This document shows positions 1 through 10,701 of a stretch of 64,000 nt of DNA, piece after piece. Numbering within the stretch: position 1 is the stretch's first letter; each line of letters opens with the position of its first letter. The position numbers were made by a program, and so were the translations under genes. Below the pieces are notes generated by a model. It was not told where the DNA came from. It saw only the letters and a program-made list of their open reading frames with translations, and ran no database searches. Location: contig NW_027185501.1 in NCBI RefSeq assembly GCF_040183065.1, positions 1,142,001 to 1,206,000 on the forward strand, in the 5' to 3' direction. Origin of the DNA: Periplaneta americana (Eukaryota; Arthropoda; Insecta; Blattodea; Blattidae).

Positions 1-950
1 TGCACTCGATGTTGGATGCTTGACGGTTGTCAGCCCACTTTGAGGTCTGTGGATATAGAGGGTAAAATTGGATCGGCGTCGGTTAGAGTTCCCGGGTAGC
101 TCAGTGGTAGGGCGTTGGTACGTTAAACCAAAGGCCCTGGGTTCGATACCCGGCCACGGAACAATTTTTCCCTCGAAATTATTCAAATCAACTTTACAGG
201 GAGTTATACTTGAAATCTTGATTTGCATAATACACGTTACTGTTCGTTAACAGAAAACCACAATTTAAGTCACACGGAGTTAGTGTGCACTCGAAGTTGG
301 ATGCTTGACGGTTGTCAGCCCACTTCGAGTTCTGTGAATACACAGGGAAAAATTGGATCGGTGTCGGTTAGAGTTCCCGAGTAGCTCAGTGGTAGAGCGT
401 TGGTACGTTAAACCAAAGGTCCCGGGTTCGATACTCGTCTCCCGAAAAATTTTTCCCTCGAAATTATTCAAATCAACTTTCCAGGGAGTTATATCTGAAA
501 TCTTGATTTGCATAATACACGTCACTGTTCGTTAACAGAAAACCACAATTTAAGTCACACGGAGTTAGTGTGCACTCGAAGTTGGATGCTTGACTGTTGT
601 CAGCCCAATTTGAGGTCTGTGGATATAGAGGGAAAAATTGGATCGGTGTCGGTTAGAGTTCCCGACTAGCTCAGTGGTAGAGCGTTGGTATGTTAAACGA
701 AAAGTCCCGAGTTCGATACCAGGCTCAGGAACAATTTTTCCCTCGAAATTATCAAATCAACTTTACAGGGAGTTATACCTGAAATCTTGATTAGCATAAT
801 ACACGTCACTGTTCGTTAACAGAAAACCACAATTTAAGTCACACGGAGTTAGTGTGCACTCGAAGTTGGATGCTTCACGGTTGTCAGCCCACTTTGAGCT
901 CTGTGGATATAGAGGGAAATATTGGATCGGTGTCGGTTAGAGTTCCCGAG

Positions 951-961
951 TAGCTCAGTGG
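951..961 (+). promoter_or_regulatory. Pol III A-box (representative copy)
   Basis: TAGCTCAGTGG fits the eukaryotic tRNA A-box consensus TRGCNNAGTGG at every position and lies at core positions 8-18, the normal place. The same sequence occurs at the same place in most of the other cores. Known losses include TAGGTCAGTGG, TAGCTTAGTGG and TATCTCAGTGG classes. Confidence 0.7.
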
Positions 962-993
962 TAGAGCGTTGGTACGTTAAACCAAAGGTCCCG

Positions 994-1004
994 GGTTCGA
1001 TACC
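994..1004 (+). promoter_or_regulatory. Pol III B-box (representative copy)
   Basis: GGTTCGATACC fits the B-box consensus GWTCRANNC, the TFIIIC contact, and starts 43 bp after the start of the A-box, a usual tRNA gene spacing. Most monomers keep it; the GGTACGATACC class and a few others have lost it. Confidence 0.7.
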
Positions 1005-1018
1005 CGGCTCCGGAATAA

Positions 1019-1023
1019 TTTTT
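1019..1023 (+). terminator. Pol III T5 terminator (representative copy)
   Basis: Five T residues follow the core after a three-base spacer, as expected for a Pol III transcription unit, and would leave a short 3' trailer. The run is present after most cores but is broken in some types, notably type C (CAATTTATCCC). Confidence 0.65.
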
Positions 1024-1093
1024 CCCTCGAAATTATTCAAATCAACTTTACAGGGAGTTATACTTGAAATCTTGATTTCCATAATACACGTTA

Positions 1094-1107
1094 CTGTTCG
1101 TTAACAG
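1094..1107 (+). other. Conserved linker hairpin CTGTTCGTTAACAG (representative)
   Basis: A perfect 5-bp inverted repeat with a CGTT loop, followed by an A-rich run, lies about 80 bp after the core in nearly every monomer. Its role is unknown. Variants include CACTTTTCG and TTCTTCAACAG in particular monomer types. Confidence 0.5.
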
Positions 1108-2082
1108 AAAACCACAATTTAAGTCACACGGAGTTAGTGTGCACTCGAAGTTGGATGCTTGACGGTTGTCAGCCCACTTCGAGTTCTGTGGATACTGAGG
1201 GAAAAATTGGATCGGTGTCGGTTAGAGTTCCCGAGTAGCTCAGAGGTAGAGCGTTGGTACGTTAAACCAAAGGTCCCGGGTTCGATACTCGGCTGCGAAA
1301 AAATTTTTCCCTCGAAATTATTCAAATCAACTTTACAGGGAGTTATACCTGAAATCTTGATTTGCATAATACACGTCACTGTTTGTTAACAGAAAACTAC
1401 AATTTAAGTCACACGGAGTTAGTGTGCACTCGAAGTTGGATGCTTGACGGTTGTCAGCCCAATTTGAGGTCTGTGGATATAGAGGGAAAAATTGGATCGG
1501 TGTCGGTTAGAGTTCCCGAGTAGCTCAGTGGTAGAGCGTTATTACGTTAAACCAAAGGTCCCGGGTTCAATACCCGGCTCCGGAACAATTTTTCCCTCGG
1601 AAATATTCAAATCAACTTTACAGGGAGTTATATCTGAAATCTTGATTTGCATAATACACGTCACTGTTCGTTAACAGAAAACCACAATTTAAGTCACACG
1701 GAGTTAGTGTGCACTCGAAGTTGGATGCTTGACGGTTGTCAGCCCACTTTGAGGTCTGTGGATATAGAGGGAAAAATTTGATCGGTGTCGGTTAGAGTTC
1801 CCGAATAGCTAAGTGGTAGAGCGTTGGTACGTTAAACCAAAGGTCCCGGGTTCGATAACCGCCTCCGGAACAAGTTTTCCCTCGAAATTTTTCAAATCAA
1901 CTTTATAGGGAGTTATACCTGAAATCGAGATTTGCATAATACACGTCACTGTTCGTTAACAGAAAACCACAATTTAAGTCACACGGAGTTAGTGTGCACT
2001 CGAAGTTGAATGCTTGACGATTGTCAGCCCACTTTGAGGTCTGTGGATATAGAGGAAATATTGGATCGGTGTCGGTTAGAGT

Positions 2083-2208
2083 TCCCGAGTAGCTCAGGGG
2101 TAGAGCGTTGGTACGTTAAACCAAAAGTCCCGGGATCGACACCCGGCCCCGTGGTAGTGCGTTGCTACGTTAAACCAAAGGTCCCGGGTTCGATACCCGG
2201 CTCCGGAA
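2083..2208 (+). pseudogene. Composite tRNA-like core (54-bp internal duplication)
   Basis: The segment from GTGGTAG in the D loop to the start of the 3' acceptor strand is present twice. The order is acceptor and D arm, anticodon arm 1, T arm 1, a second GTGGTAGTGC, anticodon arm 2, T arm 2, 3' acceptor. The first T loop reads ATCGACA and so lacks a good B-box. The second anticodon stem has TTGCT, giving a C-C clash. The result has one A-box and one or two B-boxes over 126 nt. The D loop here is AGGGGTA. Confidence 0.75.
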
Positions 2209-4415
2209 CAATTTTTCCCTCGAAATTATTCAAATCAACTTTACAGTTAGTTATTCCCGAAATCTTGATTTGCATAATACACGTCACTGTTCGTTAACAG
2301 AAAACCACAATTTAAGTCACACGGAGTTAGTGTGCACTCGAATTTGGATGCTTCACGGTTGTCAGCCCACTTTGAGCTCTGTGGATATAGAGGGAAAAAT
2401 TGGATCGGTGTCGGTTAGAGTTCCCGAGTAGCTCAGTGGTAGAGCGTAGGTACGTTAAACCAAATGTCCCGGGTACGATACCCGGCTCCGGAACAATTTT
2501 TCCCACGAAATTATTCAAATCAGCTTTACAGGGAGTTAAACCTGAAATCTTGATTTGCATAATACACGTCACTGTTCGTTAACAGACAACCACAATTTAA
2601 GTCACACGGAGTTAGTGTGCACTCGATGTTGGATGCTTGACGGTTGTCAGCCCAATTTGAGGTCTGTGGATATAGAGGGAAAAATTGGATCGGTGTCGTT
2701 TAGAGTTCCCGAGTAGCTCAGAGGTAGAACGCTGGTACGTTAAACCAAAGGTCCCGGGTTCGATACCCGGCTCCGGAACAATTTTTCCCTCGAAATTATT
2801 AAAGTCATCTTTACAGGCAGTTATATCTGAAATCTTGATTTGCATAATACACGTCACTTTTCGTTAACAGAAAACCACAATTTAAGTCACACGGAGTTAG
2901 TGTGCACTCGAAGTTGGATGCTTGACGGTTGTCAGCCCACTTTGATGTCTGTGGATATAGAGGGAAAAATTGGATCGGCGTCGGTTAGAGTTCCCGAGTA
3001 GCTCAGTGGTAGGCCGTTGGTACGTTAAACCAAAGGCCCTGGGTTCGATACCCGGCCACGGAACAATTTTTCCCTCGAAATTATTAAAATCAACTTTACA
3101 GGGAGTTATAACTGAAATCTTGATTTGCATAATACACGTTACTGTTCGTTAACAGAAAACCACAATTTAATTCACACGGAGTTAGTGTGCACTCGAAGTT
3201 GGATGCTTGACGGTTGTCAGCCCACTTCGAGTTCTATGGATACAGAGGGAAAAATTGGATCGGTGTCGGTTAGAGTTCCCGAGTAGCTCAGTGGTAGAGC
3301 GTTGGTACGTTAAACCAAAGGTCCCGGGTTCGATACTTGTCTCCGTAAAAATTTTTTCCTCGAAATTATTCAATACAACTTTACAGGGAGTTATACCTGA
3401 AATCTTGATTTGCATAATACACGTCACTGTTCGTTAACAGAAAACCACAATTTAAGTCACACGGAGTTAGTGTGCACTCGAAGTTGAATGCTTGACGGTT
3501 GTCAGCCCAAATTGAGGTTTGTGGATATAGAGGGAAAAATTGGATCGGTGTCGGTTAGAGTTCCCGAGTAGCTCAGTGATAGAGGGTTGGTACGTTAAAC
3601 CAAATGTCCCGGGTTCAATACCCGGCTCCGGAACAATTTTTTCCTCGAAATTATTCAAATCAACTTTATAGGGAGTTATACCTGAAATCTTGATTTGCAT
3701 AATACACGTCACTGTTCGTTAATAGAAAACCACAATTTAAGTCACACGGAGTTAGTGTGCACTCGAAGTTGGATGCTTGACGGTTGTCAGCCCATTTTGA
3801 AGTCTGTGGATATAGAGGAAAAAATTGAATCGGTGTCGGTTAGAGTTCCCGTGTTTCTCAGTGGAAGAGCGTTGGTACGTTAAACCAAAGGTCACGGGTT
3901 CGATACCCGGCTCCGGAACAATTTTTTCCTCGAAATTATTCAAATCACCTTTACAGGGATTTATACCTGCAATTTTGATTTGCATAATACACGTGAATGT
4001 TCGTTAACAGAAAACCACAATTTAAGTCACACGGAGTTAGTGTGCACTCGAAGTTGGATGCTTGACGGTTGTCAGCCCACTTTGAGGTCTGTGGATATAG
4101 AGGGAAAAATTGGATCGGCGTCGGTTAGAGTTCCCGAGTAGCTCAGTGGTAGAGCGTTGGTACGTTAAACCAAATGTCCTGGGTTCGATACCCAGCTACG
4201 GAACAATTTTTCCCTCGAAATTATTCAAATCAACTTTACAGGGTTTTATACCTGAAATCTTGATTTGCATAATACACGTCTCTGTTCGTTAACAGAAAAC
4301 CACAATTTAAGTCACACGGAGTTGGTGTGCACTCGAAGTTGGATGCTTGACGGTTGTCAGCCCACTTTGAGGTCTGTGGATATAGAGGAAATATTGGATA
4401 TGTGTCGGTTAGAGC

Positions 4416-4541
4416 TCCCGAGTAGCTCAGGGGTAGAGCGTTGGTACGTTAAACCAAAGGTCCCGGGATCGACACCCGGCCCCGTGGTAGTGCGTTGCTA
4501 CGTTAAACCAAAGGTCCCGGGTTCGATACCCGGCTCCGGAA
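4416..4541 (+). pseudogene. Composite tRNA-like core
   Basis: Same architecture and D loop (AGGGGTA) as the composite at 2083, with first T loop ATCGACA; the base before the core differs (AGCTCCCGAG). Confidence 0.75.
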
Positions 4542-4754
4542 CAATTTTTCCCTCGAAATTATTCAAATCAACTTTACATTTAGTTATACCCGAAATCTTG
4601 ATTTGCATAATACACGTCACTGTTCGTTAACAGAAAACCACAATTTAAGTCACACGGAGTTAGTGTGCACTCGAATTTGGATGCTTCACGGTTGTCAGCC
4701 CACTTTGAGCTCTGTGGATATAGAGGGAAAAATTGGATTGGTGTCGGTTAGAGT

Positions 4755-4826
4755 TCCCGAGTAGCTCAGTGGTAGAGCGTTGGTACGTTAAACCAAAGGT
4801 CCCGGGTTCGATACCCGGCTCCGGAA
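4755..4826 (+). tRNA. Consensus tRNA-like core, anticodon GTT
   Basis: Full match to the array consensus core, with A-box, B-box and downstream T5. It lies between a composite monomer (core 4416) and a box-B-altered monomer (core 5040). The consensus C33 and the C4-C69 mismatch are present. Confidence 0.58.
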
Positions 4827-6461
4827 TAATTTTTCCCTCGAAATTATTCAAATCAACTTTACAGGCATTTATACCTGAAATCTTGATTTGCATAATACAC
4901 GTCACTGTTCGTTAACAGAAAACCATAATTTAAGTCACACGGAGTTAGTGTGCACTCGAAGTTGGATGCTTGTCGGTTGTCAGCCCACTTTGATGTCTGT
5001 GGATATAGAGGGAAAAATTGGATCGGTGTCGGTTAGAGTTCCCGAGTAGCTCAGTGGTAGAGCGTTGGTACGTTAAACCAAATGTCCCGGGTATGATACC
5101 CGGCTCCGGAACAATTTTTCCCACGAAATTATTCAAATCAGCTATACAGGGAGTTATACCTGAAATCTTGATTTGCATAATACACGTCACTGTTCGTTAA
5201 CAGAAAACCACAATTTAAGTCACACGGAGTTAGTGTGCACTCGAAGTTGGATGCTTGACGGTTGTCAGCCCACTTCGAGTTCTGTGGATACACAGGGAAA
5301 AATTGGATCGGTGTCGGTTAGAGTTCCCGAGTAGCTCAGTGGTAGAGCGTTGGTACGTTAAACCAAAGGTCCGGGTTCGATACTCGGCTCCGGAAAAATT
5401 TTTCCCTCGAAATTATTCAAATCAACTTTACAGGGAGTTATATCTGAAATCTTGATTTGCATAATACACGTCACTGTTCGTTAACAGAAAACCACAATTT
5501 AAGTCACACGGAGTTAGTGTGCACTCGAAGTTGGATGCTTGACTGTTGTCAGCCCAATTTGAGGTCTGTGGATATAGAGGGAAAAATTGGATCGGTGTCG
5601 GTTAGAGTTCCCGACTAGCTCAGTGGTAGAGCGTTGGTATGTTAAACGAAAAGTCCCGAGTTCGATACCAGGCTCAGGAACAATTTTTCCCTCGAAATTA
5701 TCAAATCAACTTTACAGGGAGTTATACCTGAAATCTTGATTAGCATAATACACGTCACTGTTCGTTAACAGAAAACCACAATTTAAGTCACACGGAGTTA
5801 GTGTGCACTCGAAGTTGAATGCTTGACTGTTGTCAGCCCAATTTGAGGTCTGTGGATATAGAGGGAAAAATTGGATCTGTGTCGGTTAGAGTTCCCGAAT
5901 AGCTCAGTGGTAGAGCGTTGGTACGTTAAACCAAAGGTCCCGGGTTCGATAACCGCCTCCGGAACAATTTTTGCCTCGAAATTATTCAAATCAACTTTAT
6001 AGGGAGTTATACCTGAAATCGAGATTTGCATAATACACGTCACTGTTCGTTAACAGAAAACCACAATTTAAGTGACACGGAGTTAGTGTGCACACGAAGT
6101 TGGATGCTTGACGGTTGTCAGCCATATTTGAGGTCTGTGGATATAGAAGGAAAAATTGGATCCGTGTCGGTTAGAGTTCCCGAGTAGCTCAGTGGTAGAG
6201 CGTTGGTCCGTTAAACCAAAGGTCCCGGCTTCGATACCCGGCTCCGGAACAATTTTTCCCTCGAAATTATTCAAATCAACTTTACGGGGAGTTATACCTA
6301 AAATCTTGATTTGCATAATACACGTCACTGTTCGTTAACAGAAAACCACAATTTAAGTCACACGGATTTAGTGTGCACTCGAAGTTGAATGCTTGACGAT
6401 TGTCAGCCCACTTTGAGGTCTGTGGATATAGAGGAAATATTGGATCTGTGTCGGTTAGATT

Positions 6462-6587
6462 TCCCGAGTAGCTCAGGAGTAGAGCGTTGGTACGTTAAAC
6501 CAAAGGTCCCGGGATCGACACCCGGCCCCGTGGTAGTGCGTTGCTACGTTAAACCAAAGGTCCCGGGTTCGATACCCGGCTCCGGAA
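6462..6587 (+). pseudogene. Composite tRNA-like core
   Basis: Composite with D loop AGGAGTA. It lies 4379 bp after the composite at 2083 and is followed, like it, by TTTACAGTT-type linkers ending TTATTCCCG. Confidence 0.75.
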
Positions 6588-8421
6588 CAATTTTTCCCTC
6601 GAAATTATTCAAATCAGCTTTACAGTTTGTTATTCCCGAAATCTTGATTTGCATAATACACGTCACTGTTCGTTAACAGAAAACCACAATTTAAGTCACA
6701 CGGAGTTAGTGTGCACTCGAATTTGGATGCTTCACGGTTGTCAGCCCACTTTGAGCTCTGTGGATATAGAGGGAAAAATTGGATCGGTGTCGGTTAGAGT
6801 TCCCGAGTAGCTCAGTGGTAGAGCGTTGGTACGTTAAACCAAAGGTCCCGGGTTCGAGACCCGGCTCAGGAATAATTTTTCCCTCGAAATTATTCAAATC
6901 AACTTTACAGGGAGTTATACCTGAAATCTTGATTTGCATAATACACGTCACTGTTCGTTAACAGAAAACCATAATTTAAGTCACACGGAGTTAGTTTGCA
7001 CTCGAAGTTGGATGCTTGTCGGTTGTCAGCCCACTTTTAGGTCTTTGGATATAGAGGGAAAAATTGGATCGGTGTCGGTTAGAATTCCCGAGTAGCTCAG
7101 TGGTAGAGCGTAGGTACGTTAAACCAAATGTCCCGGTTATGATACCCGGCTCCGGAACAATTTTTCCCACGAAATTATTCAAATCAGCTTTACAGGGAGT
7201 TATACCTGAAATCATGATTTGCATAATACACGTCACTGTTCGTTAACAGACAACCACAATTTAAGTCACACGGAGTTAGTGTGCACTCGATGTTGGATGC
7301 TTGACGGTTGTCAGCCCAATTTGAGGTCTGTGGATATAGAGGGAAAAATTGGATCGGTGTCGTTTAGAGTTCCCGAGTAGCTCAGTGGTAGAGCGCTGGT
7401 ACGTTAAACCAAAGGTCCCGGGTTCGATACCCGGCTCCGGAACAATTTTTCCCTCGGAATTATTCAAATCAACTTTACAGGCAGTTATATCTGAAATCTT
7501 GATTTGCATAATACACGTCACTTTTCGTTAACAGAAAACCACAATTTAAGTCACACGGAGTTAGTGTGCACTCGAAGTTGGATGCTTGACGGTTGTGAGC
7601 CCACTTTGATGTCTGTGGATATAGAGGGAAAAATTGGATCGGCGTCGGTTAGAGTTCCCGAGTAGCTCAGTGGTAGGGCGTTTGTACGTTAAACCAAAGG
7701 CCCTGGGTTCGATACCCGGCCACGGAACAATTTTTCCCTTGAAATTATTCAAATCAACTTTACAGGGAGTTATACCTGAAATCTTGATTTGCATAATACA
7801 CGTTACTGTTCGTTAACAGAAAACCACAATTTAATTCACACGGAGTTAGTGTGCACTCGAAGTTGGATGCCTGACGGTTGTCAGCCCACTTCGAGTTCTA
7901 TGGATACAGAGGGAAAAATTGGATCGGTGTCGGTTAGAGTTCCCGAGTAGCTCAGTGGTAGAGCGTTGGTACGTTAAACCAAAGGTCCCGGGTTCGATAC
8001 TCGGCTCCGGAAAAATTTTTCCCTCGAAATTATTCAAATCAACTTTACAGGGAGTTATACCTGAAATCTTGATTTGCATAATACACGTCACTCTTCGTTA
8101 ACAGGAAACTACAATTTAAGTCACACGGAGTTAGTGTGCACTCGAAGTTGGATGATTGACGGTTATCAGCCCAATTTGAGGTCTGTGGATATAGAGGGAA
8201 AAATTGGATCGGTGTCGGTTAGAGTTCCCGAGTAGCTCAGTGGTAGAGCGTTAGTACGTTAAACCAAAGGTCCCGGGTTCGATACCCGGTTCCGGAACAA
8301 TTTTTCCCTCGAAATTATTCAAATCAACTTTACAGGGATTTATATCTGAAATCTTGATTTGCATAATACACGTCACTGTTCGTTAACAGAAAACCACAAT
8401 TTAAGTCACACGGAGTTAGTG

Positions 8422-10701
8422 TGCACTCGAAGTTGGATGCTTCACAGTTGTCAGCCCACTTTGAGCTCTGTGGATATAGAGGGAAATATTGGAACGGTGT
8501 CGGTTAGAGTTCCCGAGTAGCTCAGTGGTAGAGCGTTGGTACGTTAAACCAAAGGTCCCGGGTTCGATACCCGGCTACGGAAAAATTTTTCCCTCGAAAT
8601 TATTCAAATCAACTTTACAGGGAGTTATACCTGAAGTCTTGATTTGCATTATACACGTCACTGTTCGTTAACAGAAAACCATAATTTAAGTCACACGGAG
8701 TTAGTGTGCGCTCGAAGTTGGATGCTTGTCGGTTGTCAGCCCACTTTGTGGTCTGTGGATATAGAGGGAAAAATTGGATCGGTGTCGGTTAGAGTTCCCG
8801 AGTAGCTCAGTGGTAGAGCGTTGGTACGTTAAACCAAATGTCCCGGGTACGATACCCGGCTCCGGAACAATTTTTCCCACGAAATTATTCAAATCAGCTA
8901 TACAGGGAGTTATACCTGAAATCTTGATTTGCATAATACACGTCACTGTTCGTTAACAGACAACCACAATTTAAGTCACACGGAGTTAGTGTGCACTCGA
9001 TGTTGGATGCTTGACGGTTGTCAGCCTAATTTGAGGTCTGTGGATATAGAGGGAAAAATTGGATCGGTGTCGGTTAGAGTTCCCGAGTAGCTCAGTGGTA
9101 GAGCGCTGGTACGTTAAACCAAAGGTCCCGTGTTCTATACCCGGCTCCGGAACAATTTTTCCCTCGAAATTATTCAAATCAACTTTACAGGCAGTTATAT
9201 CTGAAATCTTGATTTGGATAATACACGTCACTTTTCGTTAACAGAAAACCACAATTTAAGTCACACGGAGTTAGTGTGCACTCGAAGTTGGATGCTTGAC
9301 GGTTGTCAGCCCACTTTGAGGTCTGTGGATATAGATGGAAAAATTGGATCTGCGTCGGTTAGAGTTCCCGAGTAGCTCAGTGGTAGGGCGTTGGTACGTT
9401 AAACCAAAGGCCCTGGGTTCGATACCCGGCGACGGAACAATTTTTCCCTCGAAATTATTCAAATCAACTTTACAGGGATTTATACTTGAAATCTTGATTT
9501 TCATAATACACGTTACTGTTCGTTAACAGAAAACCACAATTTAAGTCACACGGAGTTAGTGTGCACTCGAAGTTGGATGCTTGACGGTTGTCAGCCCACT
9601 TCGAGTTCTGTGGATAGTGAGGGAAAAATTGGATCGGTGTCGGTTAGAGTTCCCGAGTAGTTCAGTGGTAGAGCGTTGGTACGTTAAACCAAAGGTCCCG
9701 GGTTCGATACTCGGCTCCGGAATAATTTTTCCCTCGAAATTATTCAAATCAACTTTACTGGGAGTTATACCTGAAATCTAGATTTGCATAATACACGTCA
9801 CTGTTCGTTAACAGAAAACTACAATTTAAGTCACACGGAGTTAGTGTGCACTCGAAGTTGGATGCTTGACGGTTGTCAGCCCAATTTGAGGTCTGTGGAT
9901 ATAGAGGGAAAAATTGGATCGGTGTCGGTTAGAGTTCCCGAGTAGCTCAGTGGTAGAGCGTTATTACGTTAAACCAAAAGTCCCGGGTTCAATACCCGGC
10001 TCCGGAACAATTTTTCCCTCGAAATTGTTCAAATCAACTTTCCAGGGAGTTATATCTGAAATCTTGATTTGCATAATACACGTCACTGTTCGTTAACAGA
10101 AAACCACAATTTAAGTCACACGGAGTTAGTGTGCACTCGAAGTTGGATGCTTGACGGTTGTCAGCCCACTTTGAGGTCTGTGGATATAGAGGGAAAAATT
10201 GGATCGGTGTCGGTTAGATTTACCGAATAGCTCAGTGGTAGAGCGTTGGTACGTTAAACCAAAGGTCCCGGGTTCGATAACCGCCTCCGGAACAATTTTT
10301 CCCTCGAAATTATTCAAATCAACTTTATAGGGAGTTATACCTGAAATCGAGATTTGCATAATACACGTCACTGTTCGTTAACAGAAAACCACAATTTAAG
10401 TCACACGGAGTTAGTGTGCACACGAAGTTGGATGCTTGACGGTTGTCAGCCCAATTTGAGGTCTGTGGATATAGAGGGAAAAATTGGATCGGTGTCGGTT
10501 AGAGTTCCCGAGTAGCTCAGTGGTAGAGCGTTAGTACGTTAAACCAAAGGTCCCGGTTTCGATACCCGGCTCCGGAAGAATTTTTCCCTCGAAATTATTC
10601 AAATCAACTTTACAGGGATTTATGTCTGAAATCTTGATTTGCATAATACACGTCACTGTTCGTTAACAGAAAACCACAATTTAAGTCACACGGAGTTAGT
10701 G
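8422..10701 (+). repeat. Eight-monomer higher-order repeat, copy 1 (2280 bp)
   Basis: Cores 8511 to 10506 form a run of eight monomer types that repeats in the same order in the next 2280 bp, which is exactly 8 x 285. Type-specific marks shared at the 2280-bp offset include the GGTACGATACC box B variant (8796 and 11076), the TGTTCTATACC variant (9081 and 11361), the TCTGCGTCGG linker with a CTGGG T-stem (9366 and 11646), and the TTATT anticodon stem (9936 and 12216). Copies are similar but clearly not identical. Confidence 0.75.

Larger units (their letters stand above)
944..1015 (+). tRNA. Consensus tRNA-like core, anticodon GTT (Asn-type)
   Basis: Folds as a 72-nt cloverleaf. Acceptor is TCCCGAG with CTCCGGA (six of seven pairs, C4-C69 mismatch), then TA; D stem GCTC/GAGC with loop AGTGGTA; anticodon stem TTGGT/ACCAA with loop ACGTTAA; variable loop AGGTC; T stem CCGGG/CCCGG with loop TTCGATA; discriminator A. 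The anticodon is GTT. Position 33 is C, whereas almost all elongator tRNAs have U33, so decoding function is doubtful. There is no encoded CCA. This copy matches the array consensus throughout and keeps a T5 run just downstream. It could be scored as a tRNA-Asn gene by covariance models; I regard it as a tRNA-derived repeat that may be transcribed. Confidence 0.6.

Noticed and set aside
221-228. ATTTGCAT octamer, as in the distal element of some snRNA and type 3 Pol III promoters, about 150 bp upstream of the next core.
   Set aside because: Several monomer types have changed it (ATTAGCAT in K, ATTCGCAT in E, TTTTGCAT in B) while keeping good cores, and no proximal element is evident. It is probably chance within a shared linker.
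4265-4630. Open reading frames of 60-122 codons repeated on both strands at nearly every monomer, such as this one and 32226-32594.
   Set aside because: 285 is a multiple of three, so any open frame in the monomer recurs in phase. The peptides on both strands translate the tRNA-like core and linker, start at non-ATG codons in many cases, and vary with the repeat. Similar peptides from tRNA-derived repeats are a known source of false protein entries.
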